A stretch of DNA of 55,945 nucleotides from Mesorhizobium sp. STM 4661 (GTDB lineage Bacteria; Pseudomonadota; Alphaproteobacteria; Rhizobiales; Rhizobiaceae): assembly GCF_000359125.1 (NCBI RefSeq), contig NZ_CAAF010000026.1, forward strand, positions 32,501-88,445, written 5' to 3'. Shown here in pieces: positions 29,306 to 37,758 of this stretch (position 1 is its first letter; each line of letters begins with the position of its first letter). The notes beneath the pieces were generated by a model that saw only the letters and a list, made by a program, of their open reading frames with translations, had not been told where the DNA came from and searched no databases. The position numbers and the translations under genes were made by a program.

Positions 29306-29989
29306 ATGAATGTCTCACGTCAACAAGCGACAGTGCCCGACGATGCCGGTTCCGGGGTCGAGCGCGGAGCCCGGGCACGTACAAGGCGATTGATGCTGGA
29401 GACGGCGACGAGGCTGATGCAGGAAGGCGCAACGCCTTCGGTCAGCGAGGTTGCGGAGGCGGCGGAAGTTTCCCGCGCGACCGCCTATCGCTACTTCCCA
29501 AGCCAGGCGGCGCTGGTGCAGGCGGTGGTCGGCGAGGGTCTCGGACCGATCCTCACCTGGCATTCGAGTTCAGCCGATCCCGAGCGCCGGGTTGCCGAAT
29601 TGTTCGACACGGCCATGCCGCGCATCGAGGCCTTCGAGGCGACGTTCAAGGCGGCGCTGAAGCTGTCGCTCGACCAGTGGGCCCGGCGGCAAGCCGGCAC
29701 GCTGGGGAGTGAGCCGGCCTTTACGCGCGGCCATCGCGTCGACCTGCTGAAGGATGCGATCGCACCGCTCAAGGGCCAGATGCCGCCGCGCGAATTCAAG
29801 CGCCTGGCACAGGCCCTGTCGATGATCTTCGGCGTCGAGGTGCTCATCGTGCTGAAGGATATATGGGGGCTGGACAGCCGCAGGATGAGGTCGGTCGCGC
29901 AATGGGCAGCCGGCGCTCTGGTGCGGGCGGCGGTGGCGGAATCGGCGAGCGAAGGAGATGGGATCGCGCCGGCGACGGCTGCGGAATAG
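29306..29989 (+). CDS. TetR-family transcriptional regulator
   Basis: A 227-residue regulator with an N-terminal TetR helix-turn-helix (VSEVAEAAEVSRATAYRYFPSQAALV, residues about 49-74) and a helical ligand domain. The start at 29306 has no ribosome site, and a -10-like TATGAA overlaps it, so a leaderless transcript or a later start is possible. It faces the UPF0261 operon and precedes the sugar importer; the target is not evident. Confidence 0.85.
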   Translation: MNVSRQQATVPDDAGSGVERGARARTRRLMLETATRLMQEGATPSVSEVAEAAEVSRATAYRYFPSQAALVQAVVGEGLGPILTWHSSSADPERRVAELFDTAMPRIEAFEATFKAALKLSLDQWARRQAGTLGSEPAFTRGHRVDLLKDAIAPLKGQMPPREFKRLAQALSMIFGVEVLIVLKDIWGLDSRRMRSVAQWAAGALVRAAVAESASEGDGIAPATAAE

Positions 29990-29993
29990 TATC

Positions 29994-30012
29994 AATCTGG
30001 TTGGACCAGATT
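29994..30012. promoter_or_regulatory. Upstream operator, perfect 8-bp arms
   Basis: AATCTGGT (29994-30001), TGG, then ACCAGATT (30005-30012): a perfect inverted repeat with the TGGT-N3-ACCA core. It is just after the TetR stop and centred 176 bp before the promoter-proximal operator. Confidence 0.65.
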
Positions 30013-30155
30013 TAGACGCCGACTATTCATACTAATCGCTGTGCTTGGGCCTGAACAAGGCCTATCCATATCAAGGAGTAGGAAAATTAAGAGAAAACAG
30101 GCAGATACACCAGGAATCAGCTTGTGTGGGTGTCGGCTGCCGTCCAAGAAAGAGC

Positions 30156-30185
30156 TTGACGTGTATCTAAAATTGGTAATACCAG
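30156..30185 (+). promoter_or_regulatory. Promoter with operator overlapping the -10 box
   Basis: A TTGAC -35 (30156-30160) is followed about 16 bp later by a -10 TAATAC (30077+100, i.e. 30177-30182). The -10 is embedded in TTGGTAATACCAG (30173-30185), an operator of the TGGT-N3-ACCA class. A bound repressor would cover the -10. The same layout occurs at 44840-44873. Confidence 0.65.
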
Positions 30186-30347
30186 ATCAGAACTGATGAA
30201 GCAGATCGAAAAGTGAGGGCTACGATCTTTTCCGGTCGAGCGAGGAGGCTCAAACCGGGACGGTGCCATCACGGGAGGAACTACCAGGGCCGGCCTCGCC
30301 GCCGGCTCGCATGACAAGGTAGAATGCGCACAAGGGAGGAAATCATT

Positions 30348-31664
30348 ATGCGCAAGACAATGACCAGCATGCTTGCTGGTATCGGCCTAGTGCTCGCCTG
30401 CGGAACGTCCGTCTACGCGCAGGACAAGGAACTCACCATATTATGGGCTGAATGGGATCCGGCCAACTATCTGCAGGAACTCGTCAACCTTTACGAGGCC
30501 GAGACCGGCGTGAAGGTCACGGTCGAAACCACGCCTTGGTCCGACTTCCAGACCAAGGCATTCACCGAGTTCAACGCCAAGGGCAGCGCCTACGACATGG
30601 TGGTCGGCGACTCGCAGTGGATCGGCGCCGCATCCGAGGCGGGCCACTATGTCGACCTCACCGACTTCTTCAACAAAAACAATCTGAAGGAGGTGATGGC
30701 GCCAGCGACGGTCAAGTACTACGCCGAATATCCGTCGGACTCTGGCAAGTACTGGTCGATCCCGGCCGAGGGTGACGCGGTCGGCTGGTCCTACCGCAAG
30801 GACTGGTTCGAGGATCCAAAGGAAAAGGAAGCCTTCAAGGCCAAGTATGGCTACGATCTCGACGTGCCGAAGGATTTCAAGGCGCTGCGCGACATCGCCG
30901 AATTCTTCAACCGTCCCGACGAGAAGCGCTACGGCGTCGCCATCTACACCGATAACTCGTATGACGCCCTGGTGATGGGCGTCGAGAACGCCATCTTCTC
31001 CTTCGGCGGCGAACTTGGCGACTATGCCAGTTACAAGGTCGACGGGATCATCAACTCCGAGCAGAACGTCAAGGCGCTCGAGGCCTACAAGGAGCTCTAT
31101 TCCTTCACCCCTCCTGGCTGGGCCAAGAGCTTCTTCATCGAGGACAACCAGGCGATCACCGAGAATCTGGCGGCGATGAGCATGAACTACTTCGCCTTCT
31201 TCCCGGCGCTGATCAACGAAGCCTCGAACCCGAATGCCAAGGTCACCGGCTTCTTCGCCAACCCTCCAGGACCGAACGGCGACCAGTTCGCCGCGCTCGG
31301 CGGCCAGGGCATCTCCGTCATCTCCTATTCCCAGAATCAGGAAGAGGCGATGAAGTTCCTGGAATGGTTCATAAAGGAGGAGACGCAGAAGAAATGGGCG
31401 GAACTCGGCGGCTACACGGCAAGCGCCAAGGTGCTCGAGTCGCCTGAATTCCAGAACGCCACGCCTTATAACAAGGCCTTCTACGAAACCATGTTCAAGG
31501 TGAAGGACTTCTGGGCGACGCCGGAATATGCCGAGCTGCTCATCCAGATGAACCAACGCGTCTATCCCTACATCACCGGCAATCAGGGCACAGCCAAGGA
31601 AGTGCTCGATTCGCTCGCCGCGGACTGGAACGCGACGTTCAAGAAATACAACCGCGTGAAGTAG
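30348..31664 (+). CDS. Sugar ABC transporter substrate-binding protein (family 1)
   Basis: A 438-residue periplasmic binding protein. The start at 30348 follows AGGGAGGA. The signal peptide ends near VYAQD, and the mature part begins ELTILWAEWDPANYLQELV. It has the SBP_bac_1 pattern AYDMVVGDSQWIGAA near residues 79-93 and ends with a helical C-terminus. First gene of a CUT1-type importer operon. The ligand is unknown; shared operators suggest it feeds the isomerase/dehydrogenase genes at 42-48 kb. Confidence 0.9.
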   Translation: MRKTMTSMLAGIGLVLACGTSVYAQDKELTILWAEWDPANYLQELVNLYEAETGVKVTVETTPWSDFQTKAFTEFNAKGSAYDMVVGDSQWIGAASEAGHYVDLTDFFNKNNLKEVMAPATVKYYAEYPSDSGKYWSIPAEGDAVGWSYRKDWFEDPKEKEAFKAKYGYDLDVPKDFKALRDIAEFFNRPDEKRYGVAIYTDNSYDALVMGVENAIFSFGGELGDYASYKVDGIINSEQNVKALEAYKELYSFTPPGWAKSFFIEDNQAITENLAAMSMNYFAFFPALINEASNPNAKVTGFFANPPGPNGDQFAALGGQGISVISYSQNQEEAMKFLEWFIKEETQKKWAELGGYTASAKVLESPEFQNATPYNKAFYETMFKVKDFWATPEYAELLIQMNQRVYPYITGNQGTAKEVLDSLAADWNATFKKYNRVK

Positions 31665-31683
31665 ACGGCATTAACGCTCGGAG

Positions 31684-31715
31684 GGGGCGGGAGCCCGCCC
31701 CTTCCGTTTTCTTTT
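31684..31715 (+). terminator. Intercistronic hairpin after the binding-protein gene
   Basis: GGGGCGG (31684-31690) and CCGCCCC (31695-31701) form a 7-bp stem with loop GAGC, followed by TTCCGTTTTCTTTT. Such partial terminators after a binding-protein gene usually let it be made in excess over the permeases. Confidence 0.65.
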
Positions 31716-31737
31716 CCGGACAAGGAAGGAACGGGCC

Positions 31738-32643
31738 TTGGCCACTGCAGTCATGACCACGCTGGATCCCAACTCGCGCTCCGCCGCCCGCGGCATGAGC
31801 GACCTCACGATCCGCAATCTCTTCATCATTCCGACGATCGTTTTCCTGATCGTCTTCAACATCTTTCCACTGCTCTATTCGCTCGGCTATTCGTTCACCG
31901 ACTTTCGCGCGTCGAGCCCCGCGCCGGCCAATTTCGTTGGACTGCAGAATTACCGCGAGCTGCTCAACGACCCGTTCATCTGGTCGAATTTCGCCATCAC
32001 CGCCAAATATGTCATCGTCTCCGTGGTCGGCCAGGTCATCGTCGGCTTCGGCGTGGCGTTGCTGCTCAACCGCGATATCCCCTTGAAGGGCCTGCTGACG
32101 ACGCTGCTGCTGTTGCCAATGATGCTGTCGATGGCCGTCGTCGGCCTGTTCTGGAAACTGCTCTACGATCCGTCCTTCGGCATCATCAACTATACGCTCG
32201 GCCTCGCCTCCTTCGAGTGGCTGTCCAACCCCGACATGGCGCTCTACGCGGTTGCCATCACCGACATCTGGATGTGGTCGCCCTTCGTGATGCTGCTGTC
32301 GCTCGCCGGCCTGTCGGCAGTGCCGAAGCACCTCTACGAGGCGGCCGCGATCGACCGCGCCGGCTCGTTCTATACCTTCTTTCGCATTACGCTGCCCCTG
32401 GTCGCGCCGATTCTGATGATCGCGATCATCTTTCGCACCATGGAGGCGTTCAAGACCTTCGATCTCGCCTACATCCTGACCAGCCAGCCAACCACCGAGG
32501 TGATCTCGATCCGGCTCTACAAGATGGCGTTCCAGGAATGGCAGACTGGGCGCTCCTGCGCGCTCGCCTACATCGTGCTGATCATGATCCTGGCGATCAC
32601 CAACATCTACGTCAAATACCTGAACAAGGTGAAGGAGCGCTAG
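31738..32643 (+). CDS. Sugar ABC transporter permease, MalF/UgpA type
   Basis: A 301-residue inner-membrane permease with six main helices and the EAA loop YEAAAIDRAGSFYTFFRITLP near residues 200-220. The TTG at 31738 is preceded by AAGGAAGGA at a seven-base spacing, better than the ATG five codons later. One base separates its stop from the next permease gene. Confidence 0.9.
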   Translation: MATAVMTTLDPNSRSAARGMSDLTIRNLFIIPTIVFLIVFNIFPLLYSLGYSFTDFRASSPAPANFVGLQNYRELLNDPFIWSNFAITAKYVIVSVVGQVIVGFGVALLLNRDIPLKGLLTTLLLLPMMLSMAVVGLFWKLLYDPSFGIINYTLGLASFEWLSNPDMALYAVAITDIWMWSPFVMLLSLAGLSAVPKHLYEAAAIDRAGSFYTFFRITLPLVAPILMIAIIFRTMEAFKTFDLAYILTSQPTTEVISIRLYKMAFQEWQTGRSCALAYIVLIMILAITNIYVKYLNKVKER

Positions 32644-32644
32644 A

Positions 32645-33604
32645 ATGGCCGCTGTCACCACCTCTACCGAGCGTTCGCTCAACAAGCTCGCCATCGTCGG
32701 TGTGCTGATCGTCACAGTGATCTTCCTGGCGCCGATCTACTGGATAGCCTCGACGGCGTTCAAGCCGCGCAACCTTGCCACCACCATTCCACCGACGGTG
32801 ATGTTCCAGCCTGAGATATCACCCTTCGTAAAGCTCTTCACCAAGCGGTCGCAGTTGCGCACCGCGCCGACGCCGGAACAATACGCCGCCGCCCCGTGGT
32901 GGGAGCGGCTGGTGTTTGACGGCGGCGAGAAGGTGGTGCGCTCGGGCAGAGGCGAGGTGCAGTGGTCCGGTTATCCGAGCCGCTTCATGAACTCGCTGAT
33001 CGTCGCCATAACCTCGACCGTCCTGGCCGTCGGCATGGGCACCTTCACCGCATACGGTTTCTCGCGCTTCAAGGTGAAGGGGGAGGCGGACCTGCTCTTC
33101 TTTATCCTGTCGACGCGCATGCTGCCGCCAGTGGTGGTGGCGATCCCGATGTTCCTGATGTACCGGGTCGTCGGCCTCAACGACACGCATTGGGGTCTGA
33201 TCATCCTCTACACCGCCTTCAACCTGTCCTTCTCGGTCTGGCTGATGAAGGGCTTCATGGACGAGATCCCGAAGGAGTATGAGGAGGCGGCGCTCGTCGA
33301 CGGCTATACGCGCATGGAGGCCTTCTTCAAGATCGTGCTGCCGGAGGCCGCCACCGGCATCGCCGCGACCGCCGTCTTCTGCTTCATCACGGCGTGGAAC
33401 GAATATGCCTTCGCGCTAATCATGACCAACCGCCGCGCCCAGACGGCACCGCCCTTCATCCCCAGCCAGGTCGGCTCCGGCCTGCCGGACTGGACGGTGA
33501 TCGCCGCCGGAACCTTCCTGTTCCTGCTGCCGGTCGCTATCTTCACCTTCCTGCTCCGCAACCATCTCTTGCGCGGCATGTCCTTCGGAGCGATCCGCAA
33601 ATGA
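32645..33604 (+). CDS. Sugar ABC transporter permease, MalG/UgpE type
   Basis: A 319-residue permease with the EAA loop EEAALVDGYTRMEAFFKIVLP near residues 215-235. Between the first two helices it has a roughly 90-residue periplasmic segment (KLFTKRSQLRTAPTPEQYAA...), longer than in MalG. Its stop overlaps the ATG of the small membrane protein gene (ATGA). Confidence 0.9.
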   Translation: MAAVTTSTERSLNKLAIVGVLIVTVIFLAPIYWIASTAFKPRNLATTIPPTVMFQPEISPFVKLFTKRSQLRTAPTPEQYAAAPWWERLVFDGGEKVVRSGRGEVQWSGYPSRFMNSLIVAITSTVLAVGMGTFTAYGFSRFKVKGEADLLFFILSTRMLPPVVVAIPMFLMYRVVGLNDTHWGLIILYTAFNLSFSVWLMKGFMDEIPKEYEEAALVDGYTRMEAFFKIVLPEAATGIAATAVFCFITAWNEYAFALIMTNRRAQTAPPFIPSQVGSGLPDWTVIAAGTFLFLLPVAIFTFLLRNHLLRGMSFGAIRK

Positions 33605-33852
33605 GCTTTCGCGCCATCAATCAGAAATATCTGGAACCCGGCAGCCAGGTGCTGATGGTGCTCGGCATCATCGCGCTCTGCCAACCCTGGAACATGCTGC
33701 TGCACACCTATGGCGTGACCATCATCCTGATCGGCCTGATCGGTTTCAACATCACGTCCAAGATCGCGCCGGAGGAGAAGGCCGGCACCGGGCAAGCCGG
33801 GAATTCTGGGGCAGGGAATCCTGGGGCAGCAAATCCGGGAGCACAGCATTGA
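33601..33852 (+). CDS. Small hydrophobic protein in the sugar importer operon
   Basis: An 83-residue protein with two hydrophobic stretches (about residues 16-31 and 36-51) and a flexible Gly/Ala/Asn/Pro-rich tail built on repeated GNPGA/GNSGA-like units. Its ATG overlaps the permease stop and its TGA overlaps the TTG of the ATPase gene, so it is translated within the importer operon. Small membrane proteins in this position occur in other rhizobial sugar importer operons as I recall. Function unknown; an accessory subunit of the permease is possible. Confidence 0.75.
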   Translation: MSFRAINQKYLEPGSQVLMVLGIIALCQPWNMLLHTYGVTIILIGLIGFNITSKIAPEEKAGTGQAGNSGAGNPGAANPGAQH

Positions 33853-34952
33853 CCCAGATCGAGCTTCGCGGCGTGCAGAAGTATTTCGGCGCCGTCCAGG
33901 TCATCAAGGACCTCAACCTGAAGATCGACGACAACGAGTTCATCGTGCTGCTCGGCCAGTCGGGCTGCGGCAAGACGACGACGCTTCGCGCCATTGCCGG
34001 GCTGGAGACGATCGACGGCGGCGATATCCTCATCGACGGCAAGCCGGTCCAGCATCTCAAGGCCGCCGACCGCGACATCGCCATGGTCTTCCAGTCGTTC
34101 TCGCTCTATCCGCATATGAGCGTCTACGAGAACATCGCCTTTCCGCTCAGGGCGACGCGCAAGAGCAAGGCCGAAATCGACTCGGAAGTGCGCTCGGTCG
34201 CCAAGACGTTGCAGGTCACCGATCTCATCGACAAGAAACCGTCGGCGCTGTCGGGCGGCGACATGCAACGCGTGGCCATCGGCCGGGCGCTGGTGCGGCG
34301 GCCGAAGGCGATGCTGATGGACGAGCCGATCGGCGCGCTCGACGCCAAGTTGCGCGAGGAAATGCGGGCCGAGATCAAGCGCCTGCACATCAAGCAGGGC
34401 TCGACCACCATCTATGTCACCCACGACCAGATCGAGGCGATGAGCCTCGCCGACCGCATCGTCATCATGCATGAGGGCGTGCTGCAGCAGGTCGGCTCGC
34501 CGGACGAGGTCTATTCGCGTCCGGCCAATCTGTTCGTCGCGCAATTCGTCGGCAGCCCGGTGATGAACGTCGCCGATGCGGCGGTGGCCGACAAAGCGAC
34601 GTCGGCCTCGGTCACCGTCGGCGGAGCGGCCACCGGCTTCGAGTTTCCGCACGCCTTGCTGTCGAAGCTCAATGGCCATGCCGGCGGCAAGCTTGCACTC
34701 GGCATCCGGCCGGAAGGCGTCATCGTTCGCCGCGAGGCCGCGGAAGGCTTCCTGCCGGTCGAGACCCAGATCGTCGAGCCGCTCGGATCCTTCGATATCG
34801 TCGACCTTAAGGTCGGCTCCAAGATGCTGCGCGCGCGCACCAAGAGCGGCTTTGTTTCTGGGCCTGGCGAAAAGGTCTTCGTCAGGATCGACCCGGCCCA
34901 GGCGCATTTCTTCGATACGGCGAGCGGCAAGTCGCTGGAAGTGAGACTCTGA
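33849..34952 (+). CDS. Sugar ABC transporter ATPase, MalK/UgpC type (first of two)
   Basis: A 367-residue ATPase with Walker A GQSGCGKTT, signature LSGGDMQR, Walker B MLMDEPIGALD and a C-terminal regulatory TOBE region (LALGIRPEGVIV). It starts at a TTG overlapping the preceding stop (TTGA). A second MalK-like gene follows with a one-base overlap, so the importer may use an ATPase heterodimer. Confidence 0.9.
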   Translation: MTQIELRGVQKYFGAVQVIKDLNLKIDDNEFIVLLGQSGCGKTTTLRAIAGLETIDGGDILIDGKPVQHLKAADRDIAMVFQSFSLYPHMSVYENIAFPLRATRKSKAEIDSEVRSVAKTLQVTDLIDKKPSALSGGDMQRVAIGRALVRRPKAMLMDEPIGALDAKLREEMRAEIKRLHIKQGSTTIYVTHDQIEAMSLADRIVIMHEGVLQQVGSPDEVYSRPANLFVAQFVGSPVMNVADAAVADKATSASVTVGGAATGFEFPHALLSKLNGHAGGKLALGIRPEGVIVRREAAEGFLPVETQIVEPLGSFDIVDLKVGSKMLRARTKSGFVSGPGEKVFVRIDPAQAHFFDTASGKSLEVRL

Positions 34953-36037
34953 TGGCCCATATCCAGCTCAAGAACATCTCAAAGAAGTTCGGCAACCATA
35001 CCGCGCTGACCGGCCTCGATCTCGACATTGCCGATGGCGAGTTCTTCGTCTTGCTCGGCGAGACCGGCGCCGGCAAGACGACGACGCTGCGCATGATCGC
35101 CGGCCTGGAAAAACCCAGCGAAGGCCAGGTCTTCATCGACGGCGTCGACGTTGCCGACTGGGGTGCGGCCGAGCGCGACGTGGCGCTGGTGCTGCAGCAA
35201 TATTCGCTCTATCCGCGCTATACGGTGCGCGAGAACCTCGAATTCCCGCTGAGGCCGAAAATCCGCCGGCTGCCGGACGCCGAGATTAGTGATCGTGTCG
35301 CCCGCGCTGCCAGGACTTTGCGCATCGAGCACCTGCTCGACCGCAAGACAGACCGGCTTTCGGGCGGCGAGATGCAGCGCGTCTCGATCGGCCGCGCCAT
35401 CGTGCGCAAGCCGCGCGTGTTCCTGATGGACGAGCCGCTGTCGGCGCTCGACGCCAAATTGCGCGAGGCGCTGCGCACCGAGTTGAAGAACCTGCAGATG
35501 CAACTCGGCGCCACCTTCCTGTTCGTCACCCACGACCAGATCGAGGCGATGTCGATGGGCGACAAGGTCGGTGTGCTCAACCACGGCCGCATCGTCCAGA
35601 CCGGCACGCCGCACGAAATCTACAACAATCCGCGCGACACCTATGTGGCGAGTTTCGTCGGCTCGCCGCCGATGAACCTGATCGACGGCAAGCTGGTCGA
35701 CAACCGCGCGGTGATGGCGCCGCTGAATTTCGAATTGCCGCTTCCAGGGGGAGCCAGGACGAGTGGCGCGACCGACGGTCGCCCGCTCGTCTTCGGTATT
35801 CGCCCCGAGGACGTCTATCTCGAGAATGGCGCGCCGGTGGAGGCGCGCGTCCATGATGTCGAGAACCATGGCGTCGAGAAGATCCTGACGCTCAGGGTCG
35901 GCGACGCCATGCTGCGCGCCACGGTGCCGGCGCGGACCGATGTCGAGATCGAGCAGCCGGTGCGCTTTGCCTGGAACCCGGACAAGGTTGTGCTGTTCGA
36001 CAAGAGTAGTGGGATCAATCTCCGCCACGCGGGATAG
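34952..36037 (+). CDS. Sugar ABC transporter ATPase, MalK/UgpC type (second of two)
   Basis: A 361-residue ATPase with Walker A GETGAGKTT, signature LSGGEMQR, Walker B FLMDEPLSALD and a TOBE-type C-terminus (LVFGIRPEDVYLE). It is clearly diverged from the preceding ATPase, so this is not a recent tandem copy. Both keep complete catalytic motifs. Last gene of the importer operon, followed by a palindromic repeat. Confidence 0.9.
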   Translation: MAHIQLKNISKKFGNHTALTGLDLDIADGEFFVLLGETGAGKTTTLRMIAGLEKPSEGQVFIDGVDVADWGAAERDVALVLQQYSLYPRYTVRENLEFPLRPKIRRLPDAEISDRVARAARTLRIEHLLDRKTDRLSGGEMQRVSIGRAIVRKPRVFLMDEPLSALDAKLREALRTELKNLQMQLGATFLFVTHDQIEAMSMGDKVGVLNHGRIVQTGTPHEIYNNPRDTYVASFVGSPPMNLIDGKLVDNRAVMAPLNFELPLPGGARTSGATDGRPLVFGIRPEDVYLENGAPVEARVHDVENHGVEKILTLRVGDAMLRATVPARTDVEIEQPVRFAWNPDKVVLFDKSSGINLRHAG

Positions 36038-36137
36038 AGCGGTGCATCGTTTCACGGAAACGCAGACCGCTCCTATCTGTTTGTTTGACGCAATTCCGGA
36101 CGGAAAACCGTTTTACACCTGGAATTGGTCTGGCTGG
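36037..36137. repeat. Composite palindromic repeat after the importer operon
   Basis: It consists of two adjoining inverted repeats. GAGCGGT...ACCGCTC lies at about 36037-36074. AATTCC...GGAATT lies around GGACGGAAAACCGTTTTACACC at about 36091-36126. Sequences of this type are common intergenic repeats in rhizobia. The first hairpin may end the importer transcript. Confidence 0.6.
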
Positions 36138-36145
36138 GCCGCGGC

Positions 36146-36577
36146 TCACTTCGCCATATAGGTGGTATAGGGCGTGTCGTTGATCAGCAGGATCACGCAT
36201 TCGGTGTCCGACAGGCAGGCATCCTGGTGCATCTCGTCGGCCTTCTGCGTCCAATAGGAGCCCGGAGGGAGTTCCACTTTCGTTGCCTCGCCGCCATCCA
36301 TCTGCCAATGCGCCCAAAGCCCCTGGATGACCACCGCGCGATAATCGGCGGTGTGCGCGTGGACCGGCGCGCGCCAATTGCCGGGAACCTTGAGCAGCGT
36401 GCCCGCCGGGCCCTTGGCCCGCTCGCCCCACAGCGGCCCGAGGCGATGCGGCTGGTCGGGCACTTCGGCGACATAAGGAATCTTGTCGGCCGGCAGGTAG
36501 CTGTCTTCAATGGCGAATGCCGGTCCCGGAGTGATGGACAGCGCGGCAAGCGCAAGCAGTGCAAAACGATCTGCCAT
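36146..36577 (-). CDS. Exported cupin-like protein (DUF4437 type)
   Basis: A 143-residue protein whose start at 36577 is preceded by a perfect AGGAGGA. A signal peptide (RFALLALAALSITPGPAFA) directs it to the periplasm. The mature part has a cupin-type HAHTADYRAVVIQG strand and PPGSYWTQKADEMHQDAC. It stands alone between repeats and an AraC gene. Function unknown. Confidence 0.78.
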   Translation of the reverse strand: MADRFALLALAALSITPGPAFAIEDSYLPADKIPYVAEVPDQPHRLGPLWGERAKGPAGTLLKVPGNWRAPVHAHTADYRAVVIQGLWAHWQMDGGEATKVELPPGSYWTQKADEMHQDACLSDTECVILLINDTPYTTYMAK

Positions 36578-36696
36578 GGGAGTTCCTCCTCCGGCCAGAC
36601 TATCCGGGCGATGTCGGCGGGCAATGACGCTCCGTCCAAAAGACTTGGCAATTCCTCCACGCCGGCAGGACAGGCCGCGGCCGGGCTTTCCAGTTT

Positions 36697-37668
36697 TCAG
36701 GGCTCGTCGTCGGTGCCGCCGGTGTTGCGAAGATGGCTCGGCGCGACGCCCATGACCCGCTTGAAAGCGCGGCTGAAAGACGCTTCCGAATCGTAGCCCA
36801 GCTTCGCGGCGGCCACGGACACTCTCATTCTGTCGCGGGCCAGCCATTGCCGCGCCTGGTGCATGCGCACGCGCAGGACATATTTAGCCGGCGTCTCTCC
36901 GACCACGGCCGCGAAGCGTTGGGCAAAGGCGGAGCGCGAGGCCCCCATCATCCGCGCCAGCGCCTCGACCGTCCAGTCGCGGTCGGGCTGCAGATGAATG
37001 GCGGCCAGTACCTTGCCGACATCCGGGTTTCTGACCGCCGCGATCCATCCGGTGGCGTCGCCGCAGCCATTCTCCACCCAGCAGCGGATGATCGTGGCGG
37101 CCAGCACATCGGCAAGGCGCGCCAGGATACCACCCGAACCAACCCGGTCCATCGTCACCTCGCCGGCCATCGCATCGAGCAGATGCTGGATGCTCGGCGC
37201 ATTCGCCATCAACTCGTGCGCGCGCATCAGGTCCGGCATCATGTCCAGAAGCGGATGCGAGCCGTCGAGGTTGAAATGCATGCTGCCACAGAACAGCAAA
37301 GTCTTGGGGCCGCCGCACTCGTTCGAGACGTCGTAGATGTTCTCGCATACCGGCTCGATGGTGTAGCGGCCGATCGGCACGGCGGGCACGCCCGGCGCGC
37401 TGGCCAGAACGTGCTCGTCGCCACGCGGCACAAGCAGCGCGTCGCCCACCTTCAGCTCGATCCATTCCTTCGCCGGCGACAGCAGCCAGCAGCCTTGCTG
37501 GCCAATGAAATGGAACCGCGCCGCCTTTTGGGCAGGAAAGGACACCGCCCACGGTTCACCCAGGACGCAGCGGCCATAGTCGACGCCATCGAGGCGCAAT
37601 CCGCGCAGCATGTCGGTCAGCGGATCGCCCGAAGCCGGCAGTGTAATTTTGGACGAATTGTAATTCAT
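36697..37668 (-). CDS. AraC-family transcriptional regulator
   Basis: A 323-residue regulator. The N-terminal cupin-type sensor domain includes GDALLVPRGDEHVL. The C-terminal AraC double helix-turn-helix runs from about WTVEALARMMGASRSAFAQRF to LGYDSEASFSRAFKRVMGVAP. It is divergent from the MFS exporter gene, the common layout of a local activator and its target. The ATG at 37668 lacks a strong ribosome site. Confidence 0.88.
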   Translation of the reverse strand: MNYNSSKITLPASGDPLTDMLRGLRLDGVDYGRCVLGEPWAVSFPAQKAARFHFIGQQGCWLLSPAKEWIELKVGDALLVPRGDEHVLASAPGVPAVPIGRYTIEPVCENIYDVSNECGGPKTLLFCGSMHFNLDGSHPLLDMMPDLMRAHELMANAPSIQHLLDAMAGEVTMDRVGSGGILARLADVLAATIIRCWVENGCGDATGWIAAVRNPDVGKVLAAIHLQPDRDWTVEALARMMGASRSAFAQRFAAVVGETPAKYVLRVRMHQARQWLARDRMRVSVAAAKLGYDSEASFSRAFKRVMGVAPSHLRNTGGTDDEP

Positions 37669-37758
37669 GTAGGAGTTTCTAGCATGGAAACTCCAACCTG
37701 TCACTCCCATGTTGCAGTGCAGCCAAATGTTGCGCCGCAAACAAATCGGAGACTGACC

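Larger units (their letters stand above)
29990..30347 (+). promoter_or_regulatory. Leader and control region of the sugar importer operon
   Basis: A 358-bp non-coding stretch. It contains an upstream operator (29994-30012), a promoter/operator (30156-30185) and a ribosome site AGGGAGGA (30333-30340) before the ATG at 30348. The leader from the promoter to the ATG is about 160 nt. I see no clear riboswitch or terminator in it. Confidence 0.65.

Noticed and set aside
31639..32715. A 358-codon minus-strand frame opposite the MalF-type permease gene
   Set aside because: Product is rich in Asp, His, Arg and Gln, as expected for an antisense reading of membrane-protein codons.
37656..37667. GAATTGTAATTC palindrome at the AraC start
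   Set aside because: Lies across the proposed AraC start codon region and is short and A/T-rich; no second copy near the MFS promoter.
36733..37758. N-terminal extension of the MFS gene through the AraC gene
   Set aside because: The family N-terminus begins at the ATG at 37759; the extension is antisense to AraC.
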